Assembly: GCF_009725165.1 (NCBI RefSeq)
Contig: NZ_WNZW01000001.1
Span: 372,001-436,000, forward strand
Source of the DNA: Paenibacillus woosongensis
GTDB taxonomy: Bacteria; Bacillota; Bacilli; Paenibacillales; Paenibacillaceae
DNA length: 64,000 nt
Direction of reading: 5' to 3'
Of this stretch, positions 8,164 to 16,221 are shown one piece after another. Positions within the stretch are counted from its first letter, which is position 1; each line of letters opens with the position of its first letter. Both the position numbers and the translations under genes were made by a program. The notes under the pieces are model-generated. The model did no database searches. It saw only the letters and a program-made list of their open reading frames with translations, and had not been told where the DNA came from.

Positions 8164-9027
8164 TTACGATCCGATTCTCTCCAGGGACTGCTTGTCCAAA
8201 ACGCGAACCTGGCATATCGGGCAATAATGCGTCCCCCGGCCGCCAACGACGCTCTTCTCGATCGGGTGTCCGCATTTTACACACAATTCGCCTTTGCGCC
8301 CGTAAATTTGCAGCGAGTGCTGGAACATCCCCATCTCGCCTTGGCCGTTAACATACGATTTAATGGAGGAACCCCCAGCTTCTACTGCATCGGTTAAGGT
8401 AAAGACGATCGCTTCATGAAGTGTTGTCCACTCTTGGGCAGACAAGGTGTTCGCCGCACGCTCCGGATGAATCCCGGCCCGGAATAGTGCTTCATCCACA
8501 TAAATATTGCCGAGCCCCACTACATATTCCTGATTTAACAGAGCAACCTTGATCTTTGTCGATCGCTTGAACAGTAGCTCCCGAAGAACTTCTGCTGTAA
8601 AAGTATCTTCCAGCGGTTCAAGCCCAAGCTTCATGAGCGGCTTCTCTTTGAATTCCTCGCCAGGAAGAAATAGGTGCATCGTGCCGAATTGCCGTACATC
8701 CTTATATCTAAGCTCCGTGCCATCAGTAAACCGGAAAATGACATGGGTGTGCTTCTCTACTTCCTCATTTTGATCGTACACGCCATACCGGCCTTCCATT
8801 CGCAGATGGGAGACCAGAACAAGCTGATCCATAATTATCCTCAAAAATTTGCCGCGCCGGCCAACATCAACAATAGTATGACCCGCCAGCTCCGTCTCAA
8901 ACCGCTTAATATCGTCGGGACGCTGAATAATTCGCGGCAGCAGCACCTTCACCGACTCGATCGTCTTCCCGACGATTAGCGCCGACAATGTCCGCCGAAC
9001 GGTCTCCACTTCCGGTAGCTCCGGCAT
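8164..9027 (-). CDS. mutM: Formamidopyrimidine-DNA glycosylase (Fpg/MutM)
   Basis: A bifunctional DNA glycosylase/AP lyase that removes 8-oxoguanine and ring-opened purines. The N-terminal MPELPEVETVRR gives the catalytic Pro2 and Glu3. The beta-hairpin Lys is in GRRGKFL, the helix-two-turn-helix in LLNQEYVVGLGNIYVDEALF, and the C-terminal zinc finger is CVKC...CPIC. At 287 residues it is a little longer than average (about 275), with a short C-terminal extension DKQSLERIGS. Its upstream neighbour is polA, separated by the repeat block. Confidence 0.97.
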   Translation of the reverse strand: MPELPEVETVRRTLSALIVGKTIESVKVLLPRIIQRPDDIKRFETELAGHTIVDVGRRGKFLRIIMDQLVLVSHLRMEGRYGVYDQNEEVEKHTHVIFRFTDGTELRYKDVRQFGTMHLFLPGEEFKEKPLMKLGLEPLEDTFTAEVLRELLFKRSTKIKVALLNQEYVVGLGNIYVDEALFRAGIHPERAANTLSAQEWTTLHEAIVFTLTDAVEAGGSSIKSYVNGQGEMGMFQHSLQIYGRKGELCVKCGHPIEKSVVGGRGTHYCPICQVRVLDKQSLERIGS

Positions 9028-9077
9028 GTTCTTTCACCTCAAACTTTAAATTTATCCCTGCTTCATTTCGTGATTAA

Positions 9078-9402
9078 CGACCTTTTTGAGCTTCCTCTTC
9101 AATTAGGGTTCAAAAAGTCGCTTTTCAGCACCAAAACATATCCTTCCGATGTGCGTTTCTTCGAAACGCTTCAGGTTGCACGAACCCTCTGCATATGCTT
9201 CCGATGCGAGTTTTGCCCTGCAAAACTTTCAGGAGGAGCGGAGTTCCACGTTTTCAAAGCAAACGTTCTTCGATAGCATAATTTGGAGAAGCCTACATGA
9301 GCACCTGCAATGTTTCTGCAAGAAACATGCATCGTAAGCATAAGCTTTCGTGGGTGAGTGCAAGATTCGACGCCGAATTCCCTACCCGAAATACTTCGTG
9401 AT
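9078..9402. repeat. Modular repeat unit 1 (long form with four hairpin inserts)
   Basis: Non-coding sequence. It shares with the unit at 9511-9693 the ordered core blocks GGTTCAAAAAGTCGCTTTT, CAGCACC/TAGCACC, AGGTTGCACGAACCC, GGAGGAGCGGAGT, GGAGAAGCCTACATGAGCACC and GGGTGAGTGCAAGATTCGACGC, ending CTACCCGAAATACTTCGTGAT. Four extra segments of about 40 bases interrupt the core, at 9133-9172, 9188-9230, 9245-9284 and 9306-9351. Each insert carries a small inverted repeat, and they share a CATATGCTTCCGATG-like stretch, forward in the first two and reversed in the last two. Segments 9191-9207 and 9329-9345 are complementary at 15 of 17 positions. No open frame is credible here. Confidence 0.75.
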
Positions 9403-9510
9403 AAGAAAAACTTCAATCGATGTAACCTCACAGTAGATAGACCGCTTAAGCTGATGTTTTTCTGCGATATAAAGTAGTCATCCCCGGTCGTCTAATCAAT
9501 TTTATATCTT

Positions 9511-9693
9511 CAAAAGCGATCTTTTTGAACTACCTCTTCAATAAAGGTTCAAAAAGTCGCTTTTTAGCACCGAGAAGGTTGCACGAACCCGAAGAAGGAG
9601 GAGCGGAGTGTAGGAGAAGCCTACATGAGCACCGGACTTCAAGGGTGAGTGCAAGATTCGACGCTGAAATCACTACCCGAAATACTTCGTGAT
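9511..9693. repeat. Modular repeat unit 2 (short form)
   Basis: The short version of unit 1, lacking the four inserts. The start is itself an inverted repeat (CTTTTTGAAC ... GTTCAAAAAG). Inner blocks can fold as TTGCACGAACCC against GGGTGAGTGCAA, with a GA/GA internal mismatch, then GAAG/CTTC, and an apical GTAGG-AGAAG-CCTAC hairpin. Near the end ATCAC and GTGAT can close another hairpin. This nested pairing suggests a structured RNA or a folding DNA element rather than random sequence. Confidence 0.75.
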
Positions 9694-9720
9694 CAAAAGC
9701 GATCTTTTTGAACTACCTCT
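9694..9720. repeat. Third, truncated repeat start abutting polA
   Basis: 27 bases identical to 9511-9537. This makes a perfect direct repeat that flanks unit 2 and ends three bases before the polA stop codon. Confidence 0.85.
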
Positions 9721-9723
9721 AAA

Positions 9724-12390
9724 TTATTTGGCTTCGTACCAGTTGGAGCCGCTGCTTACCTCCGCCTTCAATGGAACCGACAGCTGCAAGGCCTTTTCCA
9801 TCGTCTCAGGCACAAGCTTGCTCATCGTCTCCAATTCCTCCGGCGGCACCTCAAACACCAGCTCATCATGGACCTGAAGCAGCATCCGGCTCTTCAGCCC
9901 ATGCTTGCGCAGCGTCTCGTCCATCATCACCATCGCCAGCTTAATGATATCCGCAGCGGTGCCTTGGATCGGCGTATTCATCGCCGTTCGCTCGGCGAAG
10001 GAGCGCAGGTTGAAGTTGGATGCGTTGATTTCCGGAAGATATCGTCTTCGCTCAAGCAGCGTGGTAACGTAGCCGTTACGCTTTGCCTCCTGAACGATCT
10101 CATCCATATACCGGCGTACGCCCTTAAAGGCCTCGAAATACTGCTCAATGAACTGCGCGGCTTCCTTTCGGGTAATGTGCAGGTTCTGTGATAATCCATA
10201 ATCGCTAATTCCATAGACGATTCCGAAGTTCACAGCCTTGGCTGAACGGCGCATATTGGCGTCCACCTGATCTTGGGATACACCGAAGACATCCATAGCC
10301 GTTTTCGTATGAATATCCATATCATGCAGGAAGGCTTCCTGCAACCCCTTATCATCTGAAATATGCGCAAGCACCCGCAGTTCAATCTGTGAATAGTCCG
10401 CGGCAAGAATGGACCAGCCTTCTTCAGAAGGCACGAACACTTGGCGGATTTTGCGCCCTTCCTCCAAACGGATTGGAATGTTCTGCAAATTCGGATATTG
10501 GCTGCTAAGTCTGCCCGTTGCGGCAATCGTCTGCCGGTAAAACGTATGAACCTTGCCAGTATCCTGGCGAATCTCCTTCAGCAAACCTTCCACATAAGTC
10601 GATTGCAGCTTCGCCAGCTGGCGGTATTCCAGAATGAACTGGACAATTTCATTATACGGCGCCAGCTTTTCCAGTACCTCTGCATCGGTGGAATACCCCG
10701 TCTTCGTTTTCTTGACCACTGGCAGCTCCAATTTATCGAACAGAACCTCACCGAGCTGCTTTGGCGAATTCAAATTGAATTCCAGACCGGCAATTTCATA
10801 AATCCGCTTCTCCAGTTTGCTGATCTGCGCCTCGAACTCTTTGCCTAGCTCCGTCAGCGCGTCGCGGTTGACCGAGATCCCCTGCTTCTCCATATCCGCC
10901 AAAATGCGGGACAGCGGCATTTCCAGCTCATAGAACAACCGATTCATTTCATTTTTCTCAAGCTCTTCCCTCTGCAGCGGAATCAGGCGCAGCATCGCCA
11001 GCGCCTTGCGGGCCAGATGACGGCTGAGCGTTTCCGGATCAGGCGCCTTAAATTTGGCCCCTTTCCCGTATACCTCATCATCCGAAGGCAATTGCGGCAA
11101 ATGATATTTGGCAGCAAGCCCGCTGATCGTCTGGTTATTATCCGTTGGATCCAGCAAATACGCAGCTAACTCGATGTCAAATTCAGCTCCCGCAAACGTA
11201 ATTCCTTGCCAGTACAACGCCAAATCAGCCCGATGAAGATCATAACCGCATTTTGGTATTTGCGGGTCCGCAAGCCAATCCTTGACGGGCTTCGCCGCCG
11301 CGCTTAGCAAAAATTCGCAGGACACAAAGAAATGACGCTCCTTCGAAGAGAAGATCAGCCCCATAACCTCGGACTGATGCGGATTATCGCCGCGAGATTC
11401 CACATACATTACCTCGATCCCCGGAAGCTCGTGCACAAGTTCTTGCAGAGAGGTTTCATCCACGATTGTTACCTCAACTTCATCCTGCGCCCTGGCGGTC
11501 TCTTCCCCTGCTTCGGCCGTTCCAGCCCCTTCACCGAATGACAAGCGTTCAAGCATAGATTTGAACTCTAGCTTGCGAAGCACGGGCCCTGCCTTCTCTT
11601 CTTGCAGTCCCCGAAAAACCATATCGTCAAAAGAGCGGTCGACCGGCACCTCGCGGTGAATCGTTGCAAGCTTTTTACTCAGCCTTGCATCCTCAGCATG
11701 CTGAATGAGATTCTCCTTCATCTTGCCCTTCAGCTCGTCCGTCCGGGCAAGCACTTCCTCCACGGAGCCGAACTGGTGCAGCAGCTTTAACGCCGTCTTC
11801 TCGCCGATCCCCGGGACGCCGGGAATATTATCCGAAGCATCGCCCATCAGACCCTTCAGGTCAATGATCTGATCCGGGGTAAGCCCATATCTCTCTTGGA
11901 TCTCCTTCGGCCCGTAAGGCTCCACTTCGCTGATTCCCTTCCGCGTCAAGGCCACCTTGACCTTATCGCTGACCACCTGCAGCATGTCCTTGTCCCCGGT
12001 GACGACAAGCACGTCCTTGCCGGCAGCTTCGGCCTGTTTGCTGATCGTTCCGATAATATCGTCAGCCTCGTAGCCAGGCAATTCGAACCAGCATATTCCG
12101 AAGCTCTCCAGCAATTCGCGGGTAAGCGGAAACTGCTCGCTCAATTCGGGGGGCGTCTTCTCCCGTCCCCCTTTATAATCTTCGTAACCTTCGTGGCGGA
12201 ACGTCACCTTGCCCGCATCAAACGCTACCATAATATGAGTCGGCTTCTCATCCTGAATGAGTCTTAGCAGCATATTCGTGAATCCGTACACAGCGTTCGT
12301 ATGCAGGCCGCTTGAATTGTTCAGCGGCGGCATGGCGAAGAACGCCCGGTAAATAATACTGTTTCCGTCAATAAGAATTAATTTTTCCAT
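9724..12390 (-). CDS. polA: DNA polymerase I
   Basis: 888 residues. The N-terminal 5'-nuclease (about 1-290) has the FEN-type acidic residues in LILIDGNSI, AFDAGKVTFRHE and YEADDIIG, plus a helix-hairpin-helix. The middle 3'-5' exonuclease-like domain (about 315-480) has lost the canonical first DxE (VMYVESRGDN), as in other Bacillales, so proofreading is probably absent. The polymerase domain has motif A DYSQIELRVLAH, motif B RRSAKAVNFGIVYG and motif C QVHDELVFEVP. The ATG follows GAGGTGCTGT. Its 3' end abuts the modular repeats. Confidence 0.97.
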   Translation of the reverse strand: MEKLILIDGNSIIYRAFFAMPPLNNSSGLHTNAVYGFTNMLLRLIQDEKPTHIMVAFDAGKVTFRHEGYEDYKGGREKTPPELSEQFPLTRELLESFGICWFELPGYEADDIIGTISKQAEAAGKDVLVVTGDKDMLQVVSDKVKVALTRKGISEVEPYGPKEIQERYGLTPDQIIDLKGLMGDASDNIPGVPGIGEKTALKLLHQFGSVEEVLARTDELKGKMKENLIQHAEDARLSKKLATIHREVPVDRSFDDMVFRGLQEEKAGPVLRKLEFKSMLERLSFGEGAGTAEAGEETARAQDEVEVTIVDETSLQELVHELPGIEVMYVESRGDNPHQSEVMGLIFSSKERHFFVSCEFLLSAAAKPVKDWLADPQIPKCGYDLHRADLALYWQGITFAGAEFDIELAAYLLDPTDNNQTISGLAAKYHLPQLPSDDEVYGKGAKFKAPDPETLSRHLARKALAMLRLIPLQREELEKNEMNRLFYELEMPLSRILADMEKQGISVNRDALTELGKEFEAQISKLEKRIYEIAGLEFNLNSPKQLGEVLFDKLELPVVKKTKTGYSTDAEVLEKLAPYNEIVQFILEYRQLAKLQSTYVEGLLKEIRQDTGKVHTFYRQTIAATGRLSSQYPNLQNIPIRLEEGRKIRQVFVPSEEGWSILAADYSQIELRVLAHISDDKGLQEAFLHDMDIHTKTAMDVFGVSQDQVDANMRRSAKAVNFGIVYGISDYGLSQNLHITRKEAAQFIEQYFEAFKGVRRYMDEIVQEAKRNGYVTTLLERRRYLPEINASNFNLRSFAERTAMNTPIQGTAADIIKLAMVMMDETLRKHGLKSRMLLQVHDELVFEVPPEELETMSKLVPETMEKALQLSVPLKAEVSSGSNWYEAK

Positions 12391-12505
12391 ACAGCACCTC
12401 GTTCCCTGAACATACTCCTGATTATTATTCTAACACATGCTCCACCGATATATAAAAAACAATCGCGATTTGACGATATTCAAAACAGGCAGCCGCACAA
12501 ACAGC

Positions 12506-12531
12506 AAAGCGCCGGAGCATTCCGGCGCTTT
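12506..12531 (-). terminator. Terminator of pstB2-phoU
   Basis: A perfect 10-bp stem AAAGCGCCGG/CCGGCGCTTT with a six-base loop, 30 bp beyond the phoU stop. The T tract is modest. Confidence 0.65.
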
Positions 12532-12560
12532 GACTGTTCTAAATAACGATATTTTATTAA

Positions 12561-13220
12561 TTATTGATTAAGATCCGGCCGATGTCCGGTAACAAGATAA
12601 ACGGCGCTTTCCCCGATATTCGTAGCATGGTCGGCGATACGCTCAATGTATCTTCCCACCAGCGTAAGCAGCATCACCTGCTGTAGGGAGTCGGGGTGAT
12701 TAATGACGATTGAATACAGCTCGCTGATCGTTTGACTGTAAAGATGGTCGACCTCATCGTCATCCTTTGCCATCTTATAGGCCAGATCTGTATTTTCATC
12801 CAAATAGGATTGGAGAGATTCCTCCACCATGACCTCGACCAGCTCCGCCATTTTTGGAATGTCAATAAGCGGCTTTAGCAGCGTCTGCCCCTCCAAACGA
12901 AGCGTCACCTTGGCGATGTCGACCGCAAGGTCGCCCATGCGCTCCAAATCACTGGAGATTTTAAAGGCGACGATAATCCGGCGAAGATCCTTGGCAACAG
13001 GCTGCTGCGTAACGATCAATCTGGAGCCGATATCCATTACTTCTTCTTCCATTTCGTTCAGCTTCAAATCCTGGGCAATAACCCCTTTGGCTCTGCTGAC
13101 GTCCAAGTTCTGCAGCGATACAATGGATTCTTTGAGGGCACGCTCCACATGCTCGCCCATTTCCCTCAGCAACTGCCGCAGCTCCTCCAAATTTTGATCG
13201 AACTCTCTTCTTTGGATCAT
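12561..13220 (-). CDS. phoU: Phosphate signalling protein PhoU
   Basis: 219 residues with two PhoU three-helix repeats. The metal-binding E-x-x-R-x-x-D patterns are in SDLERMGDLAVDIAK and GRYIERIADHATNIGE. PhoU connects the Pst transporter with the PhoR kinase and restrains Pho output when phosphate is plentiful. It starts 20 bp after pstB2 and is clearly in the same operon. Confidence 0.95.
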   Translation of the reverse strand: MIQRREFDQNLEELRQLLREMGEHVERALKESIVSLQNLDVSRAKGVIAQDLKLNEMEEEVMDIGSRLIVTQQPVAKDLRRIIVAFKISSDLERMGDLAVDIAKVTLRLEGQTLLKPLIDIPKMAELVEVMVEESLQSYLDENTDLAYKMAKDDDEVDHLYSQTISELYSIVINHPDSLQQVMLLTLVGRYIERIADHATNIGESAVYLVTGHRPDLNQ

Positions 13221-13239
13221 ACCTCACTGCTCCCTTCTG

Positions 13240-13995
13240 TTAACCAAAACGTCCTGAAATATAATCTTCGGTACGCGAATCCTGCGGTGTTGAGAACAGT
13301 TTGTTAGTATCGTCTGCTTCTACAATTTCACCATTCAGGAAAAATACAGTGCGGTCCGAAATACGAGCCGCTTGATGCATGTTATGAGTAACCATCACGA
13401 TGGTATACCTATCTTTTAATTCCTGGGCCAGTTCCTCGATCTTTAACGTCGATATCGGGTCCAGTGCAGACGTCGCTTCATCCATGAGCAGGATGTCTGG
13501 CTGGACAGCAATCGCCCGGGCGATGCAAAGCCGCTGCTGCTGGCCGCCGGATAGGCTGAGCGCCGAACGCCTCAGGAAATCCTTGACCTCATCCCACAAT
13601 ACAGCCTGGCGCAGGCTCTGCTCCACGATTTGATCCAGCGTGGCTTTATCTTTTATGCCGTGGAGCCTCGGCCCGTATGCAACATTATCATAAATTGATT
13701 TCGGAAAAGGGTTCGGCTGTTGGAACACCATCCCCACCTGCTTGCGTAGCGTTTCTACCTCGACGCCGTCGCTGTATATATCCTTTCCTCCGATTCGCAC
13801 GGAGCCTTCGATCCGTGTGCCAGGGATCATATCGTTCATCCGGTTCAGGGTTCGCAGCAATGTGGATTTGCCGCAGCCCGAAGGACCGATGAATGCGGTG
13901 ATCGCCTTCTCGGGAATATCGAGGGACATGTTCTTCAGCGCTTGAAACTGGTCGTAATATAAATTCAATTTATCAATATGGATGATCGGTTCCAT
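13240..13995 (-). CDS. pstB: Phosphate ABC transporter ATPase PstB (copy 2)
   Basis: 251 residues. Walker [10 protein letters not shown] is at 37-45 and LSGGQQQR at 148-155; Walker B continues as [12 protein letters not shown] (Ala where copy 1 has Pro). It ends in EDYISGRFG like copy 1. The ATG follows AAGGAGAAATGAC. It forms a two-gene unit with phoU, without its own permeases, so it presumably pairs with PstC/PstA encoded at 2765-4551. Copy-specific roles (import versus PhoU signalling) are possible but unproven. Confidence 0.95.
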   Translation of the reverse strand: MEPIIHIDKLNLYYDQFQALKNMSLDIPEKAITAFIGPSGCGKSTLLRTLNRMNDMIPGTRIEGSVRIGGKDIYSDGVEVETLRKQVGMVFQQPNPFPKSIYDNVAYGPRLHGIKDKATLDQIVEQSLRQAVLWDEVKDFLRRSALSLSGGQQQRLCIARAIAVQPDILLMDEATSALDPISTLKIEELAQELKDRYTIVMVTHNMHQAARISDRTVFFLNGEIVEADDTNKLFSTPQDSRTEDYISGRFG

Positions 13996-14079
13996 GTCAT
14001 TTCTCCTTCATATCTCAGCAGCATCCTGACATAACCTGTAGGTCAGTGTTAGTGTGTGTCGAACTTTAGACATAAAACC

Positions 14080-14133
14080 ATTTTACCTTCCCTATGTAAA
14101 AGATATTACGCAGGAATGTTAACGCAGTGTAAA
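14080..14133 (-). promoter_or_regulatory. PhoP-box promoter of pstB2-phoU
   Basis: On the minus strand TTTACA (14133-14128) and TTAACA (14122-14117) are separated by five bases. The next register holds the poor match GCGTAA (14111-14106) and the one after it TTTACA (14100-14095). All four lie on an 11-bp period. TAAAAT at 14085-14080 is a possible -10. Confidence 0.7.
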
Positions 14134-14178
14134 ATGTTTTCCGGACATTAACATTTAGTTCCCTAATTTGCGCCAGCT

Positions 14179-15372
14179 TTATTTCTTTGATGAAAGTTGC
14201 TCAAGCTCCTGCATCACGATCTCTGTCTGCTTTGCTGCATTTCCGGCGGTCTGGAACATGTCCCTTCCCCTGGCTTCTACGGTCCGCACTGATTCGACGA
14301 GCATTTGGAAAGTATGGTCTGCGCTGTTCACCCTGTCGTGACTATGCTGCATTTCTATCGTAGTCAGAGAGGATGCGTCCGCCGTTTGTTTGACCAGCCC
14401 GCTAACGATATCCAGGGTGGTGCCGATATCATCCGAGAACATTTTCGTTTGCAGCGCAAGCTTTCTGATTTCGCTCGCCACGACCGCAAAACCTCTGCCA
14501 TGCTCTCCGGCGTGGGCTGCTTCAATTGAGGCATTCATCGCAAGCAGGCCGCTCTGATCCGCAAGCTCCCGAATCGAAGCCGCGATCGACGAGATACTAC
14601 TAGCATGCCCCAGTAAAGCCGCAACTTGCTCTTCCTGGGACTTTGTCATCTTCAGAACGCGGTTGAACGAAGCCTGTACCGCCTCAAGTTCGGCCCGCCC
14701 AGCCGTCGCCAATCCGCTCATCTCCTCGGTTTGCCTTAGACTGCGCTCTGAGGTGGCAGACACTTCTTTAACAGACTGGTCGATTTCCAGCACTTTCGCA
14801 TGACTTTCCCTGACGATTTTCTCGCGGATTTGATCCGCTTCCCGCTGCAGCTCCCTCGACATCAGCATCAGATCCTGGACGGTCATCACACCTTTGAACT
14901 CACCTTGCTCCGTTAAGATCAAGCTGTCATAGAATACTGCCGCCTCCCGATTCAACGCGGCATCGATCAACTGCCGGGGCGAAGTGGTGATCTCCGTGAT
15001 CAGGGGCGATTTCTCCGCAAACATCAAAGCCGGCCTTTCGTAGAACAAATCAGCAGCAAATCGCCCTGCCAATCTACGATAGAAAGTGTCCCTCATGAGC
15101 AGTCCCAGCGGCCTATTCGCATGATCGCAAACAATGACGCATGGAAGTTTCACATCGGCCTGGAACCGCTTGAGAACGCTCAGGCACGACTCTTCAGGGC
15201 CTGTCGTCGGAACAAACCGACAGTAAGCTTCCGTCCTCACCGTACTGCCCTGTTCACCCAAGTCCTCAGACGGCATTTCTTTCTTGCCTATTTTGTCTTG
15301 CTTTGCAAAGACTTTAACAGCACTACGGGAAGACAAAGGGACATCCCGCTCAACGACGGCCTGATTAACCAC
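14179..15372 (-). CDS. Soluble CBS-like plus methyl-accepting chemotaxis signalling-domain protein
   Basis: 397 residues with no membrane helix. An N-terminal region of about 45 residues is followed by a CBS-type pair (about 55-175: [20 protein letters not shown]... and [26 protein letters not shown]). A coiled coil follows, then the chemoreceptor signalling tip with the conserved hairpin region [21 protein letters not shown] and [13 protein letters not shown]. The GTG start at 15372 has AGGAG eight bases upstream. Such proteins usually talk to CheA/CheW, but no che gene is nearby. It is preceded by PhoP-like hexamers and followed by pstB2-phoU, which suggests a role in phosphate-linked signalling (inference). 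Confidence 0.85.
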   Translation of the reverse strand: MVNQAVVERDVPLSSRSAVKVFAKQDKIGKKEMPSEDLGEQGSTVRTEAYCRFVPTTGPEESCLSVLKRFQADVKLPCVIVCDHANRPLGLLMRDTFYRRLAGRFAADLFYERPALMFAEKSPLITEITTSPRQLIDAALNREAAVFYDSLILTEQGEFKGVMTVQDLMLMSRELQREADQIREKIVRESHAKVLEIDQSVKEVSATSERSLRQTEEMSGLATAGRAELEAVQASFNRVLKMTKSQEEQVAALLGHASSISSIAASIRELADQSGLLAMNASIEAAHAGEHGRGFAVVASEIRKLALQTKMFSDDIGTTLDIVSGLVKQTADASSLTTIEMQHSHDRVNSADHTFQMLVESVRTVEARGRDMFQTAGNAAKQTEIVMQELEQLSSKK

Positions 15373-15453
15373 TCACACCACTCCTGACCCATACTTTCTC
15401 TTCTTTTGCTTATGTCTCTCATGTCTCTCTCTGACTGCATCATAGAAGAATTT

Positions 15454-15492
15454 TGTTAAGGGAGTGTTAACGGTACTTTGGACCTATGTTAA
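15454..15492 (-). promoter_or_regulatory. Candidate PhoP boxes upstream of the CBS/receptor gene
   Basis: Three perfect TTAACA hexamers lie on the minus strand at 15492-15487, 15470-15465 and 15459-15454. Spacings are 22 and 11 bp, so all are in the same helical register as PhoP repeats. The gene start is about 80 bp downstream. The -10 element is not obvious. Confidence 0.65.
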
Positions 15493-15537
15493 ATGTCTTA
15501 CAAAACAGCAAATTTAATTCAAGCCATATAGAAGCTC

Positions 15538-16221
15538 TCACCGCATTAGCGCGGCTAGCCGTTCCAGGTCTGCTATGATGATCTTCCGATGCCCCTTCAG
15601 CTGAATCAACTGCTCCTCCTGAAAGGATGAGAGCTTCCGGCTTAATGTTTCCTGACTCATGCCCAACTGTGAAGCGAAATCGCCCTTGGTCATTTTTAGC
15701 AGCACTTCATGCTTATCATCAGCCATTTCCAGTAAAGCCTGAGCCAGACGCTGTTCCACAGAATGCAGATTAATTTCTTCAATTAATTGCTCGGCCTGCT
15801 GCAGCCGCCTGCTCAGCTCTTCCATAATTTTAATAGCAACGGACGGATAAGCAGTTACCAGTTCCTTCAGTTTATCGCCTTGAATCATACACAGAGTGGA
15901 AGCCTTAACCGCTTCCGCATAATCCGACCTGGGCACAGCATTAAATAAGGACAACTCTCCCATAAATTGCCCGGGCTCCAATATGCGAATAACCTGTTCT
16001 CTTCCAGCGGGGCTAAACCGAACGATTTTGACCTGCCCGCTATGGATGACGAACAGTCTATTCCCCGGATCCCCGGCTGAATAGATCATTTCGCCTTTAT
16101 CATAAAACTTCGCCGTCGTGATAGCGGCAATTTCCCTGAGTTCTTCCCCAGACAAGCCGTTGAATATAGGGACCTTCTCTACACAATAACCGACATCCGA
16201 CAGCTGGCAATGACAACTCAC
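15538..16221 (-). CDS. Crp/Fnr-family regulator with FNR-like cysteines
   Basis: 227 residues: cyclic-nucleotide-binding-type beta roll (about 15-130), dimer helix and a winged HTH at the C-terminus (GDFASQLGMSQETLSRKLSSFQEE). Cys3, Cys5 and Cys13 cluster at the N-terminus and Cys111 lies in the beta roll. This is the same overall arrangement (three N-terminal plus one internal) as the [4Fe-4S] oxygen sensor FNR, so an iron-sulphur or metal site is likely. The GTG start overlaps the stop of the upstream P-type ATPase by four bases, making it the third gene of an HMA-ATPase-regulator operon. A TTGAT-N4-GTCAA palindrome at that operon's promoter is its probable target. Confidence 0.9.
   Translation of the reverse strand: MSCHCQLSDVGYCVEKVPIFNGLSGEELREIAAITTAKFYDKGEMIYSAGDPGNRLFVIHSGQVKIVRFSPAGREQVIRILEPGQFMGELSLFNAVPRSDYAEAVKASTLCMIQGDKLKELVTAYPSVAIKIMEELSRRLQQAEQLIEEINLHSVEQRLAQALLEMADDKHEVLLKMTKGDFASQLGMSQETLSRKLSSFQEEQLIQLKGHRKIIIADLERLAALMR

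Noticed and set aside
9171..9431. Open frame on the minus strand inside the modular repeat
   Set aside because: It runs through repeat cores and inserts, has no ribosome-binding site and no protein-like composition; the repeat explains the sequence better.
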